Part shown: positions 1 to 15,105 of the stretch, piece by piece
Layout of the letters: each line of letters begins with the position of its first letter
Position numbering within the stretch: the first letter of the stretch is position 1
Assembly: GCF_958979055.1 (NCBI RefSeq)
Contig: NC_084886.1
Coordinates: forward strand, 8,765,154-8,829,153
Origin: Alnus glutinosa
Lineage: Eukaryota > Streptophyta > Magnoliopsida > Fagales > Betulaceae
DNA length: 64,000 nucleotides
Direction of reading: 5' to 3'
Made by a program: the position numbers and the translations under genes
The notes under the pieces: generated by a model
Told to the model about the DNA's origin: nothing
The model's database searches: none
The model's input: the letters and a program-made list of their open reading frames with translations, nothing else

Positions 1-308
1 TCGAAAGCCGCCACCGGAATCTGCTGAAGGCCACCACCCAAAGCCACCGTATTTCCAGTGAAGTTTCTTGCCCCTCTCTCACTCTCTGTCTGTCTCCCTC
101 TTTGTTTAATTTGGGTTGTTTTTCTTGCCAAGTTCTGAGATGGTTTATCATTTTCTCCTAATTATTCTAATTGTGGGTCTAGCTTTACAAAGTTTTTCTT
201 GTTCATTTTTGTCTGTGGATCAATATCATTCAACACTTTTTCCTACCAGGCTTTGAGGGACCGATGGACATGTGCACGATAGGTCATCCAAAGGGTTACA
301 GGGATCAG

Positions 309-412
309 GCACAGGAGATAAGGAAAACTTAAAAGCTTCTCAACACCGGAGTAGGAATTTGCACAGGAGATAAGGAAAACTTAAAAGCTTCTCAGCACCA
401 GAATAGGAATTC
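309..412. repeat. 52-bp tandem duplication
   Basis: Two adjacent near-identical 52-bp units (309-360 and 361-412), each starting GCACAGGAGATAAGG and ending near TAGGAATT, differ at only a few bases. They lie just before a poly(A) run at 464-484 that follows TTATC, the usual 3' end of the LINEs in this window. The block therefore probably belongs to a degraded retroelement, but no coding domain is readable in 1-484. Confidence 0.8.
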
Positions 413-576
413 GATCAATCACTATCTCTTCACACCGTAACCTCATTTCCTAACTCTACTTATCAAAAAAAAAAAAAAAAAAAATTCCCAACTCACGCAC
501 ACATGCATTTCAAAAAATACAAACATTTTTTAAGCCCAAATCGTAAAAACTTTCCTTCAATGGCAATCGCGTCTCC

Positions 577-846
577 TTATACACGAAGCTTCTCGGCCTC
601 CTTATGCTCCTCTAGGACCGAGTCAACTCGCTTTACACGCTTCTCCTCAGTGTCGTTTACACACCGGATCCTCCAACCCCGCCTTTCAACTTGCCGATTC
701 ACCGTTTTGTCCCAGCCCAACTCGTCCACGTTCTCCAGTGCTAGAGGCTCCATCTCTCCAAACAACAGCGGCTGGAGTTCTTCCACGGGTTCTCCCCGCA
801 GCGCTGGCGGCGAGGATCGCCAGTGTTCATCACTCCTAGTCGCCAT
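577..846 (-). CDS. Unrecognised 89-residue open reading frame
   Basis: An uninterrupted minus-strand frame starts at ATG 846-844 (MATRSDEHW...). It is rich in Glu and Arg and has a Pro/Glu-rich start and a charged C-terminal half. I do not recognise the family, and no splice partner or paralogue is visible. It lies in what is probably intron 1 of the sacsin-like gene, between LINE fragments, so it may be a captured gene piece or a chance frame. The composition is more protein-like than that of the antisense frame, which is the only reason it is listed. Confidence 0.25.
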   Translation of the reverse strand: MATRSDEHWRSSPPALRGEPVEELQPLLFGEMEPLALENVDELGWDKTVNRQVERRGWRIRCVNDTEEKRVKRVDSVLEEHKEAEKLRV

Positions 847-1018
847 AGCAGATCAGGATTCATGAGAACGAGATAATTTGTTTCAAAGGATTGAGTATTT
901 TCATGTCTATTGTATTTTCAGATTTTTATGACTTGTCCATTTATAATTGGTTGCTATAAAATGCGAGGTTTACAGCCCATCTAGATATAATGTATTCCCT
1001 AAGAAAATACAGTGCAGA

Positions 1019-1650
1019 TGTCCAATTTGTTCGAATGTACACCACCAAAAATCAGCGCATCATCGGCGAACAGTAGATGAGACACTTCCAAGCCTCCGTT
1101 GTCCCTCGACCCCACTAAGAACCCTGTCAAGAGACCCTGATCCATTGTCGCAATCAACATCCGGCTTAATGCCTCCATAACCACCAAAAACAATAGTGGC
1201 AACGCCGGCAAGAGCGAATCCCCCTGTCGCAGCCCACGAGAGCTAGTAAAAAAACCGAACTATTCACAAGTATGGAAAACCTCACCATAAAAAAAAAATA
1301 AATAAATAAATAAAACTCTATCCAATCCCTCAATTTTTCCCCAAAACCACATGTATTAAGCAAATAAAGGAAAATTTCCAGTTGACATGATCATACGCCT
1401 TCTCCAAATCTAATTTGCACTGCACCCCATATTCCCCCTATCTAAGTCGACTATCCAAGCATTCATTAGCAATAAGCACTGAATCCAAAATTTATTGACC
1501 TCCAATGAAGGCATTCTGTGAGTTGGAAATAATCTTGCCCAACACCAACTTAAACCTAATAGCAAGAACCTTGGAGATGATTTTATACACCCCGCCTACC
1601 ACACTAATAGGCCGAAAATCCTTCACATACAAGCCCCCCTAAGGTAATTT
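1019..1650 (-). mobile_element. LINE reverse-transcriptase fragment (decayed)
   Basis: Read on the minus strand, this encodes pieces of a non-LTR reverse transcriptase in the correct order: a DFRPISVVGGVYKIISKVLA block (RT motif 1), an NAFIGGQ block, KLDLEKAYDHVNW (catalytic motif A), a GLRQGD-like block, and SHLLFADDALIF (catalytic F-A-D-D motif C). Several frameshifts and stops break the frame, so it is dead. Endonuclease and 3' parts are absent. It lies in the probable first intron of the sacsin-like gene and has the same orientation. Confidence 0.85.
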
Positions 1651-1794
1651 CTACCATATTACATCCAAATCTCTCAAAACAATCTTAACTAGCATGTATC
1701 AAACGCCCATGAGAAGTAGAATAAGGTTGGGCAGTTCTCCTGACAATGCATGGCAGTAGTGCAGGAACCAGCAGCAAGAAATGAATGATCATGC

Positions 1795-2785
1795 ATGTAC
1801 ATTCTACTGATGGTGGTTTTTCGCTCGAGCACTACTGCAGTTCGTGGTTTTCTGCTTTCCTCTGCCCTAGATGGTGGCTCCCCGGAGTCTTCGTCGATTA
1901 TTGATGGTGTTTCTCAACCTTTGACGAAAGCGTTGGGCTTGGCTTGCACCCAGGTCTCTCCCAGGATCAAGATGAACTGCAGAATATGCTAGCCCGCCTG
2001 GCCTAATGACTACCATCATTAAAGGACAAATTATCGAGAACTCTACTCCTTAAATTAATAATTTGCGCCGCCCATAGGACTGTTTTCTCCGGTGGCTTTC
2101 GTTGTGATGGATGAGGGAGATAATGTTTTGCCGGTAGGTTTGGCTCGTTCCCAGGACTCACCGGTAGGTCAGTTTTTGCCGCGGCTTTGGTTGCTGGATA
2201 AGGAAGGTGTACTTTCGCCGATAATGGGAGAGAAAGGGAAAGATGGTGAGGTTGCGTTGTGTATCCTGGATGGGGTGGAGGGGGATTTGTCTTCCCCTCT
2301 GGAAATCTATTCCCCCTATCGCATTGGGAGATTCCAGGTACTCAGATCGGGCTCTGCATTGTGTTGAAGACATTTTTCCTATTGTGGGGATCTCGTGTGC
2401 TTGTGATGAGGAGCAAAGGCTCTCTTGACAGCCATTGAAGAGGATCATCGTCGGGAGAAATTGGCTTCCCTCTCTAGTTTTAAAGGCAGCAGGGAGTTAA
2501 GGAATTTAGAGTGCTTCATTAACTACAATGCCAAAGGCGAGTCTTCTAGTTGTGGTAAAGGCAAGGCTCATGTCTTTTAGCGTTGTGCGCTTCATGTGGG
2601 GCTTGTGGAGGTGGAGAAGTTAGTCGTGTTTGTAGGGGTCTTCTTTGGTTGTTTTTTGATTGGGTGTTGGGGTGTTTTGCGGGGTTTTTGCTCACTCTAG
2701 TTAGGTGTTTCATGTTGTATACTTTCTATATACGTAGAGGCACATTACGTTTTTAATAAAATTTCCGAATACTTATCAAAAAAAT
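1795..2785 (+). mobile_element. ORF1-only LINE derivative with 3' tail
   Basis: The plus strand carries remnants of a LINE ORF1. The clearest part is near 2430-2580: a region of the form AIEEDHRREKLASL, then GSRELRNLECFINYNAKGE, a short Gly/Lys-rich segment and a stop at about 2577-2580. This 'ELxNLxxxINY' block normally sits directly before the endonuclease/RT ORF in this plant LINE type. Here it runs straight into a roughly 190-bp 3' tail ending ATACTTATCAAAAAA, without any endonuclease or RT. A second copy with the same junction lies at 55722-56336 (minus). The upstream part (1795-2090) is assigned with less certainty. Confidence 0.65.
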
Positions 2786-3141
2786 TATTCCAAAAATCAA
2801 ACAAAATGATATGGAGGCACGCAAAATCAATGGAGGTGTTGCCTCGTGTTATGTATATGTACATTCGAAAGAAGATATTTTGAACTTTTGCAAGAGCTGT
2901 TTGAAACTTGAAAGGAAATCATTTCCCTGACAACCTGTATATTAAAAGATTCAAACTCTAAATTCCGTTGCTTTTCTACCTATTCTCTGAAATTCAAAAC
3001 TCTTAGGGTAACAAAACTGCATACACAACACAAGGGCACATAATAAAAGAAACTAGACGAAATTCTAACAAACAACGAATACAACCACGTACAGGCGCAC
3101 ATATATGATATATATATCACGAGCTAAATTGGAGAAATTAC

Positions 3142-3488
3142 CCGAATCGGCCGGTCTTCCACGCCTGCCCATGCTTACTACTCCCACCGATCCTAGAAAT
3201 ACTAACGAAATCCTCTTCGGTGAAAACCGCGTCGTTATAGGCCAAGAGCGCCGGGCCTTGCCACTGCGCCAAGGTGTCAGACAAGAGCGAGTCAGAGCCA
3301 TGGAGACGGCGGTCCAGGCAGAGCCGGACAGTGGTGGCGCCGGCATCGTCGGCGTTCTGTATGAGCTCCTTGAGGACCGTGGTCCCCTCCGGGTAGTTCA
3401 ACAGCACCTCACGGATCCGCCGGGTGAGGTCAACCTTCTGACCGAAGTCTTCCAGAAAGATCGACTCCGGCGTCGCCGGATAATCCAT
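3142..3488 (-). CDS. Sacsin-like protein, first exon (HSP90-type ATPase N-terminus)
   Basis: The ATG at 3488-3486 opens a 115-codon exon that ends in phase 2 at 3142, before a GTAATTTC donor. The product begins MDYPATPESIFLEDFGQKV and contains VLKELIQNADDAGAT (about residues 39-53), the N/D-box helix of the Bergerat (GHKL) ATP-binding fold, then IGGSSKHGQAWKTGRFG. This matches the start of the very large plant sacsin-like proteins (over 4,000 residues, HSP90-like ATPase modules, presumed co-chaperones). The break inside GRFG|VGF is where the family is expected to continue. No second exon is found in 1-3141, so the remainder must lie beyond the left edge, or the gene is truncated. Antisense frames over this exon are shadows. 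Confidence 0.85.
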
Positions 3489-3816
3489 CTCTGTATTCTT
3501 TTCCGGCGAATAAGAGACTTTCGTGAGTTTATTTTCCGGGGAGGGGCCCGAGGTTAGACCATCGGCATGAAGCTAAAAACCACGGGTGAACCTGATGAGA
3601 TTTGCGTGAATCGTGTGTGAGTGTGTGACCGTGTGGGCAGTTTGGAGAGAATGCACCGACGAAGGGAGAGCCTCCTACTTTTTGGTTTCGTGTGAGCTTT
3701 CTTTTCTTTCTCGCTCTTGCATTGCTATGCTTGTTTTACAGTTCGTAGTTTGTACCGTAAAAGAAGATGAGTTTCGGAGTAATTCTACCCGTCATCCATC
3801 AAGTCTCCCTCCCCAT

Positions 3817-3840
3817 CTGACGTGGCATAGTCCACGTCAG
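3817..3840. promoter_or_regulatory. Palindrome with two bZIP-type ACGTGG cores
   Basis: A perfect 9-bp inverted repeat, CTGACGTGG and CCACGTCAG, is separated by 6 bases. Each arm holds a TGACGTGG hybrid C/G-box, the class of site bound by plant bZIP factors. It lies about 330 bp upstream of the sacsin-like ATG, in what should be its promoter. The arms could also be the TIRs of a very short insertion. Function is inferred. Confidence 0.5.
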
Positions 3841-5869
3841 GCCTTTTTTAAAAAATTAAAATCCTGCGTTTATTCGAAGTTCGAATACGGCTTCAATTCA
3901 ATTTCTCCCAAAATATTTTTTGTCCCCAAAAGCTTTCCGCCTTTCCCTCCTCCCTCCCTCCACCCCACCCCACCGACAGCCACCCACCAGCTACCACCGC
4001 CACCGGTTCGTCCATCTCCGGCCTCCATCCACCGTCAAGCTCCGACCGTACAGCTCCGAGGACTCCAACGACCATCGACCGTTCCGCCACGACTAGCCAA
4101 GCCGAATCACCACCACCGCAGACGACCCATACCCATCTCCTTCTCCATCCACGACGACCCACCTCCATCTCTTCCCACTGTACAGATCCGACGAGCCCAA
4201 CCATCAAAAGTGGAGGTAAGGTTTTCTCTATGGTTGTTGTAAGATTTTCTCCATCTCTTCCCACTGTTTCCATTGTAAGCTTTTCTCCATCTCTTCCCAT
4301 TGTTTCCCCCGTTTGGCTTTTGGATTTGTGGTTGTTGTTTTACATGTTTGTTTGTGTAGCTGATGTGTTTGATGATTTGCTTGTATTTTTTGCTTTTGGG
4401 TTTCTGGTTTTCTTCTACAGATGGTCGTTTCGGATTATTGGTTTTGTTTAATTTGGAGTACATATTTGTTGTTGGGAGATGTTATAGGAGACTATCTGAT
4501 TTGCCATTTGGCTCATTTTTCGTTTTGAAGAAGCATATGTTGCTTCATTCAAATGTATTTGGAATATGTGCCTGCTTTTCAATGAGTGGAATGGAATTAG
4601 TGACATTACAAACTTGTTCTTTTTTTCCTTAGCTTGTAGGACATGATAGTCACTTGTTCTCTGACGTGTTCTTTTTACTTGTGATGGCAAAAACAATAAA
4701 TTCATTATAGTAAAGAAGCAAAATGTGAACATGAATAAGAGGAAGAATTGTAATGATCATATTCCCTACTATTAGAAAAGAAAAATGATCATATTCTCTA
4801 CATTAGAGATATTTGCTAGTACTGCTATATTATGAAATGTGTATTTGTATGTATCTATACACGTATGGTTATCTTATATTTCTGCTATATCATGATTGTG
4901 ACATCAGTGATTATGCTTGTCACAGGCAAACAAAGCAAGCAAGAAGTTATTGTGGTACAACAAACAACTCAACAGGGATTTCCGTCTCATGGTCTTGTAA
5001 TTCTCACCAAGTAACGATGTTTAAGAGCTTGTGAAATAGTTGTGGAATCTCATTTTTTGTGGAAGTTGTGGAATCTCATTTTTGTGGGGTCTTCATTTTT
5101 ATTTTATTTTTGGTATTTGATGTCTATGATTTGCCACATTTTTTTCAGCAACCAAGAGAGCTTGAGGTTGTGATGTTATGACAATTTTAAGTATAAGGAG
5201 GAGACCGGAGGGAATTGAAGTTATGGCATTATAACATGTTGTCATATGTGGAATTCTATAGATTTAGAATTGTATCATTACAAGCTAGAAATGGATATAT
5301 ACGAATGTATGTTTAATTCAGATTTTGCTATTCTTATATATGATATTTCATTGTGAATATGAGTGAGTAGTAGGTGTTTTTATGGTGACAATCATTTTTT
5401 AGTAATTTCTTGGCCAATGACTATCAAATTGCTTTAAGTTTTTTAATTTTGTTTATAGCATTATATATTACTAGGATATGGTGAAATCTTTATGGTTTAA
5501 TGTTGGACATTGGGTAGGGGCAATACAAGTGTTGTTGGGGACTTGGGGTTGCATTTTGTCATGTGGTGGACTTTTTTATTGTTAAGCTTTTTTGTATAGG
5601 ATTTGATTATCTAAAATTGTCTAATGTATGAAAATGATCATTGTCTAATGTTATTTGTGTGTGTGTTTTTTTTTAATATTTACCTTTTATTTTGGTGATG
5701 AACAAAAAAAAAAAAAAAAGCAAAACCAATCAATTTTGGTTTTGGTTTGGGTTGAAAATGGAGAAACATTGTTAAATTAGAAAGTTACTTGGTCTTCCCA
5801 TTCAAAAAATAAAAAATAAAAGAAGGTGGTTCTCATCACACGCAATGTCAAAGTGTTGTTTACTTATTA
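3841..5869. other. Unassigned region; CT-rich repeats then AT-rich DNA
   Basis: Positions 3940-4220 are strongly C/T-rich on the plus strand and yield only low-complexity Pro/Ser/His-rich frames. A motif CTCCATCTCTTCCCA recurs near 4163, 4249 and 4286. A GTAAGG donor-like site follows at about 4215 and an acceptor-like TTGTCACAG at about 4918-4926, so a spliced non-coding or short-coding transcript is conceivable. I found no recognisable protein. The rest (4300-5870) is AT-rich with no identifiable gene. Confidence 0.3.
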
Positions 5870-6525
5870 ATGCTCCGTTTGTTTCGATGTAAAATAGTTT
5901 CCGTCGTAAAATATTTTCGACCAAATTATTTTCAGATAAAATGACTTTCTCGAAAATGTTTTCCAGCGTTTGGTTCGTACGAAAAAAAAAAAAAAAATTA
6001 CGAAAAGCAAAAATGCAACTGTCGCCAGAATCTGGAAACATCCGGTTGCTGTTGTCGGATTCCAACGGGCATGTTTGACCGGATTCCGATCACGCTTCTC
6101 CGGATCCGGTCGGATCCTAGCCATTTTGGCCAAATCCGGCAGGATCCGTCCGGATTCTAGCCAGTTTCGGCCAGAATCTGGTCCGCCGGCATCTAGCTAC
6201 GGTGGCCGGATGTTGCCGGATTCCAGCACCGGCAGTATTCTGATGGTCGGGTGTTGTCGGATTCCGGGACCACCTGGATTCTAATGATCGACCATTGCCA
6301 GATTTCGACAACCGAATATCAAACGTGTATGCAAGGACGAAGAGTTTAATTTCAAAAAACGATTTACAGTTTTTAAAACCGTAAATCGTTTTCCAAAAAT
6401 TATAGAAGCTTTTACAGTCAAACTGAAAATGATTTTCGTTAACCATTATTTTCATCCCTACTAAACACTGTAAAATGCAAAAATTGTTCTTCAGAAATCA
6501 TTTTATTCCGAAACAAATGGAGCAT
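5870..6525. mobile_element. CCGG-rich TIR element, copy A
   Basis: It starts ATGCTCCGTTTGTTTCGATG and ends CCGAAACAAATGGAGCAT, the inverse. After the TIR, both ends carry AT-rich GTAAAAT/TTTTC-type sequence, and the middle (about 6040-6290) is GC-rich with many CCGGAT and GGCCA words. No transposase frame is present, so it is non-autonomous. Three related copies lie at 7216-7967, 13423-13884 and 42137-42878. The superfamily cannot be set because no convincing target-site duplication is visible. Confidence 0.8.
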
Positions 6526-7215
6526 TAGATGTACATTCGTTTTCCAATTTCAAATGGCAATTTAAAAACTTGATTTGTTTAACATTTCAAGTTACATTTA
6601 AAAGCTTTGTATTCTAATCAATATTGCTCAACCAAAAACCAAACAAGCAAAAGAAAGCTTCTTTCTCGATATCAAGTAAAACACGTCGAAGTGCCCAAAT
6701 TGAGGATCTTCAAGAAATTTGAGGGGCATACTAACAATGGAGTTATAATCTTAAGAGAGTACGAATACTTTTCCCATTTTGTATTATGTAATGGGGTAGG
6801 CATAATTTCTTTTCCCTCTTTCGCCTTGCAACCTTTAAAATCCCTTCCACCCCCCGATCCCTTTTTTGGAACATGACCGGCAAGGATCAAAAGTGGGTCG
6901 GGATGCAGAATGTCGGATTTCTGCCCACCCCCAGACACTAAGTCAACTCTCTTATCCTCTTGGCCCCCTCACTCATTGATACAAAATAAAGACAAATATA
7001 ATGCTTATAGCTCTAGTTCCATATGCTTTCAGTTTTTATTTAGATATCTACGTGACACAAATGATGGGTTTATGACACCAAAAATTAAGATGTATCTAAG
7101 GTTACTGAACATATGCAGATTACATTTAACAATAAAATTCATGTATAAAAAAAAATTAATAAAATTAATGTACAAAATAATCTTGCCTTTCACCAAAACA
7201 AACAAAATAACTCTA
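6526..7215. other. Intergenic spacer between two TIR elements
   Basis: There is no recognisable gene. Short plus and minus frames in 6600-7260 have no domain and unusual composition. The region is otherwise AT-rich with a C-rich patch near 6840-6960. Confidence 0.4.
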
Positions 7216-7967
7216 ATGCTACGTTTGTTTCGTCGTAAAATGATTTGTGGAAAATGATTTCGGTATTTTACGGTATTTTGTAGGGGTGAAAATAATGGTC
7301 AACAAAAATCATTTTCGGTTTGACCGTAAAAGCCTCTTTAATTTTTGGAAAACGTAAATCGTTTTCTGAAATATATTCTTTGTCATTACACGCACGTTTG
7401 ATATCTGACTGCCCGAATCCGACAATAGTCAGTCGTCCAAAACCAGGCGGCACAGGAATCCGGCATCATCCAAGGGCTAAAATAATGCCGGCGCCGGAAT
7501 CTGGCGACATCCGGCCACCGTCGTCGGATGCCAGCAGACCGAATTCCAACAGAATCTTGCCGTAATCCGGCCATGGTCAGAAACCGGCCTGATCTGACCG
7601 GACCCGGCCACTGATCCGGCCGAATATGACCGGACCCGGCCATTGATCCGGCCAGATCTGGCCAAAATGGCCGGGATCTGGTCTGATCTAACCGGATTCG
7701 GCCACTGATCCGACCGGATTTGGCCAAAGGATCTGGCCAAAATGGCCGGGATCCGGCCGGAGATTTGACAGGAGCCGGAGGAGTCCTGCCGGAATCCGGC
7801 CAAACATGCTCGCCGGATTTCGGCGACAGCTGCATTTTCCTTTTTCGTAATTTTTTTTGTGCGAATCAAACGCCGAAAAATATTTTCCAAAAAAATATTT
7901 TTTCTAAAATTAATTTCATCGAAAATATTTTACGACGAAACCATTTTACGTCGTTTAAACGGAGCAT
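7216..7967. mobile_element. CCGG-rich TIR element, copy B
   Basis: The left end is ATGCTACGTTTGTTTCGTCG and the right end CGTTTAAACGGAGCAT. The core (about 7480-7810) is the clearest example of the internal short-period repeat: words such as GATCCGGCC, GGATCTGGCCAAAATGGCC and CCGGCCACTGATCCGGCC alternate many times, giving a CpG/CHG-dense palindrome-rich block. The frames across it (Pro/Arg/Ser-rich) are artefacts of the repeat. It ends about 600 bp upstream of the endoglucanase start codon. Confidence 0.8.
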
Positions 7968-8472
7968 AAATTAGCAATTGATTTCATAAATATTTGGTAT
8001 CCGCGGCATAGAATCGGATGCCAAAAGTCTGACATTCCAATATCCCCCAAGATCCAATGATTAGAAGGTCGCCACGTGGGGATTCAAAGCACCATTTAAA
8101 AGTCATTTCCTCTGATATTGCCGACCAAACCACCTACCAACTACCAACTACCAAGAGCCTTAAAGCTAGAAACAAAGGATTTTATATATTCTTAGAAAGA
8201 AGTCTCCGGCCGGTTGGTTACCTGTGGCTACGGTGTTCACGTAGATAAATAACCACGCGTGATTGACGGTTGATATGGGCAGATATGTCCGCCATTTCAT
8301 CTCTAGTACCATGCAGGTGCAGCACCATATCTTTTCACATCAATTATTACGTACGATAATACAACGTGGGGAGCTCAATCTCGTGTCCCTAAAGGTCTGC
8401 TTGATGTTTGTTAAGCACAACGTGAGGGCTACTAATTAACACACACGTACAAAATGAGAGAAGTCATATTCT

Positions 8473-8480
8473 TATTTAAG
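8473..8480 (+). promoter_or_regulatory. Candidate TATA box of the endoglucanase gene
   Basis: TATTTAAG lies about 100 bp upstream of the ATG at 8580, a usual plant distance allowing for a short 5' leader. The assignment rests on position and sequence only. Confidence 0.4.
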
Positions 8481-8540
8481 ATGTGCTACACTGCAAAAAC
8501 ATTGAGAAGCATAGGCATTACTGCACTGGGCAATTGTTGA

Positions 8541-12994
<4,454 letters not shown>

Positions 12995-12999
12995 CCATT

Positions 13000-13422
13000 T
13001 CAAGGAAGTATTAATAGTGTTCCCAAGTCTTGGATGAGTAGGCTGAAAAGAATGTGATGATCAGCCTTTTGAATACATGGAGAGGGCCTGTTTTTTTTCT
13101 TTTCTTTAATTTTCTCATAGGATTGTTATTTTGGTATATGTAACCTGCATTTCGCTGGGAAAGTGAAGAAGAATATTACTGTAAATGATCAAAGTTTACC
13201 GATCCATAAGCATCAAATTTTCGTCCCTCAATCCGACCCGCATGTCCGAACTTCCTCTTGCTTAAGAAGAAACATATGTTTGTCATGATCACGTGCTTCC
13301 TCATATAATTTTATTTTCTTCATCTTTTATTCCTTCATTTCATTTAGTATCACAACATCCCCCGGATTTGTTTTTTCTTTAGTCTTTCGTTTGTTCTTCG
13401 TTTTGGCTTATTGGTTGCTCTA
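13000..13422. other. 3' flank of the endoglucanase
   Basis: This holds the probable 3' UTR (T-rich stretch near 13090-13130) and AT-rich spacer. No gene was seen. Confidence 0.4.
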
Positions 13423-13884
13423 ATGCTCCATTTGTTTTGATGTAAAATGTTCTCCGCCGTAATATATTAATTTTCAGCATTTAGCTCATTTGAAAAAAAA
13501 ATACCAACGGCGTAAAATGGAATCTGGCAACCCTCGCCGGGTCTAGTCGTTGTTGCTAGATTCCGACCAAACTTGTCGGAATTTGGCCAAAATCTGGTCC
13601 GCTGGATTCCGGCAAACAGATACTAAAATCCGGGGATCTTTGACGATAGAGTCGGGTTACTAACAAATTCTAGTATCCGGCAATGGTGAATTTTCACAAA
13701 CGTGCGTGTAAGAATGAAAAGTTTAAATCCAAAAAACGATTTAATCGTTTTCCAAAAATTAAAGAGGCTTTTACAATCAAACTAAAAATGATTTCCGTTG
13801 ATCGTTATTTTCACCTCCACCAAACACCAAAAAATGCCGAAAATATTTTTCAAAAGACATTTTACGCCGAAACAAACTAAACGT
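13423..13884. mobile_element. CCGG-rich TIR element, copy C (short, decayed)
   Basis: It starts ATGCTCCATTTGTTTTGATG and ends GCCGAAACAAACTAAACGT. The internal GC-rich core is reduced (about 13510-13680), but the subterminal block with AAAAACGATTTAATCGTTTTCC and TTTTACAATCAAACTAAAAATG matches copies A and D. At 462 bp it looks like a deletion derivative. It lies 430 bp downstream of the endoglucanase stop codon. Confidence 0.7.
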
Positions 13885-14101
13885 AAGTCTACAAAAGCTC
13901 CATGCGAGGTCTCATCTTCCCCTATATTTATCGGATCTTGAGTATTAGTGTGAGATGTCACATCTGATGAATCCATCTCTAAAATCTTACACGACTATAC
14001 AAGTTAATAAGTTTCTATAGGCTGACTAATCGTTACACGACAATACAAGATTCGCCAGAATTACAGTTAAAAAGAAAGAAATTAGAGTACAGCATTACAG
14101 A

Positions 14102-15105
14102 ATGCAAATAGTATGCTCTCTGTTTATGAAGTGGATGGAGAATTCTTACACAGAAGCAATGATGATCGAGGAGGAAACTAAGCTAAGAAAACCTGTCTGG
14201 GCAGATGAGGAAGAGGAAAAAACCAACAGAAATATTGCTCAAGTCAACAGATTAAGAAAACCGAGGAAGGAAGAGGATGAGAGTTTGATTTCTGGTTCAG
14301 AGTATGTGTCGAGACTGAGGGCTCAACTTGCTAAGCTGAACCCCAGAACAGACTGGGCTCAACTTGATTCACGGGCAAGGCACGATTCATCTTTTCATGA
14401 CGAGTCGTCGGATGAAGAAAATAGGGCAGTACTGACCCGTGGTTACAAGGATGTTGAAGCTGTTGAAGATATCCTTCGATCAAATGAAGACCTTGTTGTG
14501 AAAAATATTAAAGCAGTGCAAAATTATTGTCTGGACTTCTTGAATACTCAAGACTTGTAGATGCAAACGTAGAGGAGCCTTCGAAGGGTCCAATAAATTT
14601 AGTCTACTTCCTTCGAAACACTAAATTGCTACCTTATAATGGAAGATTAGATCGAAGGTTTAGGTTATGTTTGGTACGCGAAATAACAAATTTATTAAAA
14701 GAAAGAAAGAGTAATAGCTGGTATTAGAAAAAAAAAAAATGTGAAATAAAATAATCTTGGTATTAGAGTATATAATAAGAACTTAACATTTGGAATAGTC
14801 ATTCTCATTACTCATCAATAAATGACTATTTCAATACTATTTTATTTCACACTTTTCAATTTTCAGTTATAACTTTTCGCGTATCAAACGAAACTTTAGA
14901 TTTTATTTTTTTAATAGAGTAGTCATTTCGCGTTCCAAACGTAACCTTAGATTTTATCAAATTGATGGACCAATTAAGATAAAAAGTATCTTCGTTGATG
15001 ATTGCCCCGTTCGAAAGGCAACTTTCTTGCCCAATGGGTCTCAGGTTATTATAGCAGGAAGGGGGAAATACCATGTGGCTGCTCACCCTCAAAATGGCTT
15101 ACAAA
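14102..15105 (+). pseudogene. UTP18-like (U3 snoRNA-associated WD40) pseudogene fragment
   Basis: The frame 14102-14560 contains RKPVWADEEEEKT, a conserved run reading EDESLISGSEYVSRLRAQ, TDWAQLDSR, SSDEENRAVL and GYKDVEAVEDILR, typical of the N-terminal half of the small-subunit processome protein UTP18. Near 14520 the frame shifts; LLEYSRLVDANVEEPSKGPI continues in another frame to about 14667. A MITE (14668-14949) interrupts it, and the same gene resumes at about 14953 with KSIFVDDCPVRKATFLPNGS and QVIIAG up to about 15060, where similarity fades. The N-terminus, most WD repeats and the C-terminus are missing. It has no introns; a retrocopy or a segment of an intronless parent would both fit. 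Confidence 0.85.
14668..14949. mobile_element. PIF/Harbinger-type MITE inside the UTP18 pseudogene
   Basis: The TIRs are GGTTATGTTTGG (left) and CCAAACGTAACC (right), followed by inverted TACGCGAAATAAC / CATTTCGCGTTCC. The element is flanked by TTA on both sides, the 3-bp TWA target duplication of PIF/Harbinger elements. It is 282 bp with no coding capacity. Its insertion splits the pseudogene between the blocks that follow RLDRRF and precede KSIFVDDC. Confidence 0.85.

Noticed and set aside
3105..3557. 150-codon plus-strand ORF
   Set aside because: It is antisense to the sacsin-like first exon, which carries the conserved ATPase motif on the minus strand.
3893..4300. Gly/Trp-rich minus-strand ORF (135 codons)
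   Set aside because: It comes from the CT-rich low-complexity region, with no domain and no conserved pattern.
7386..7890. Long minus-strand Arg/Pro/Ser-rich ORFs
   Set aside because: These are artefacts of the CCGG-rich tandem words in copy B; several frames are open because the repeat lacks stop codons.
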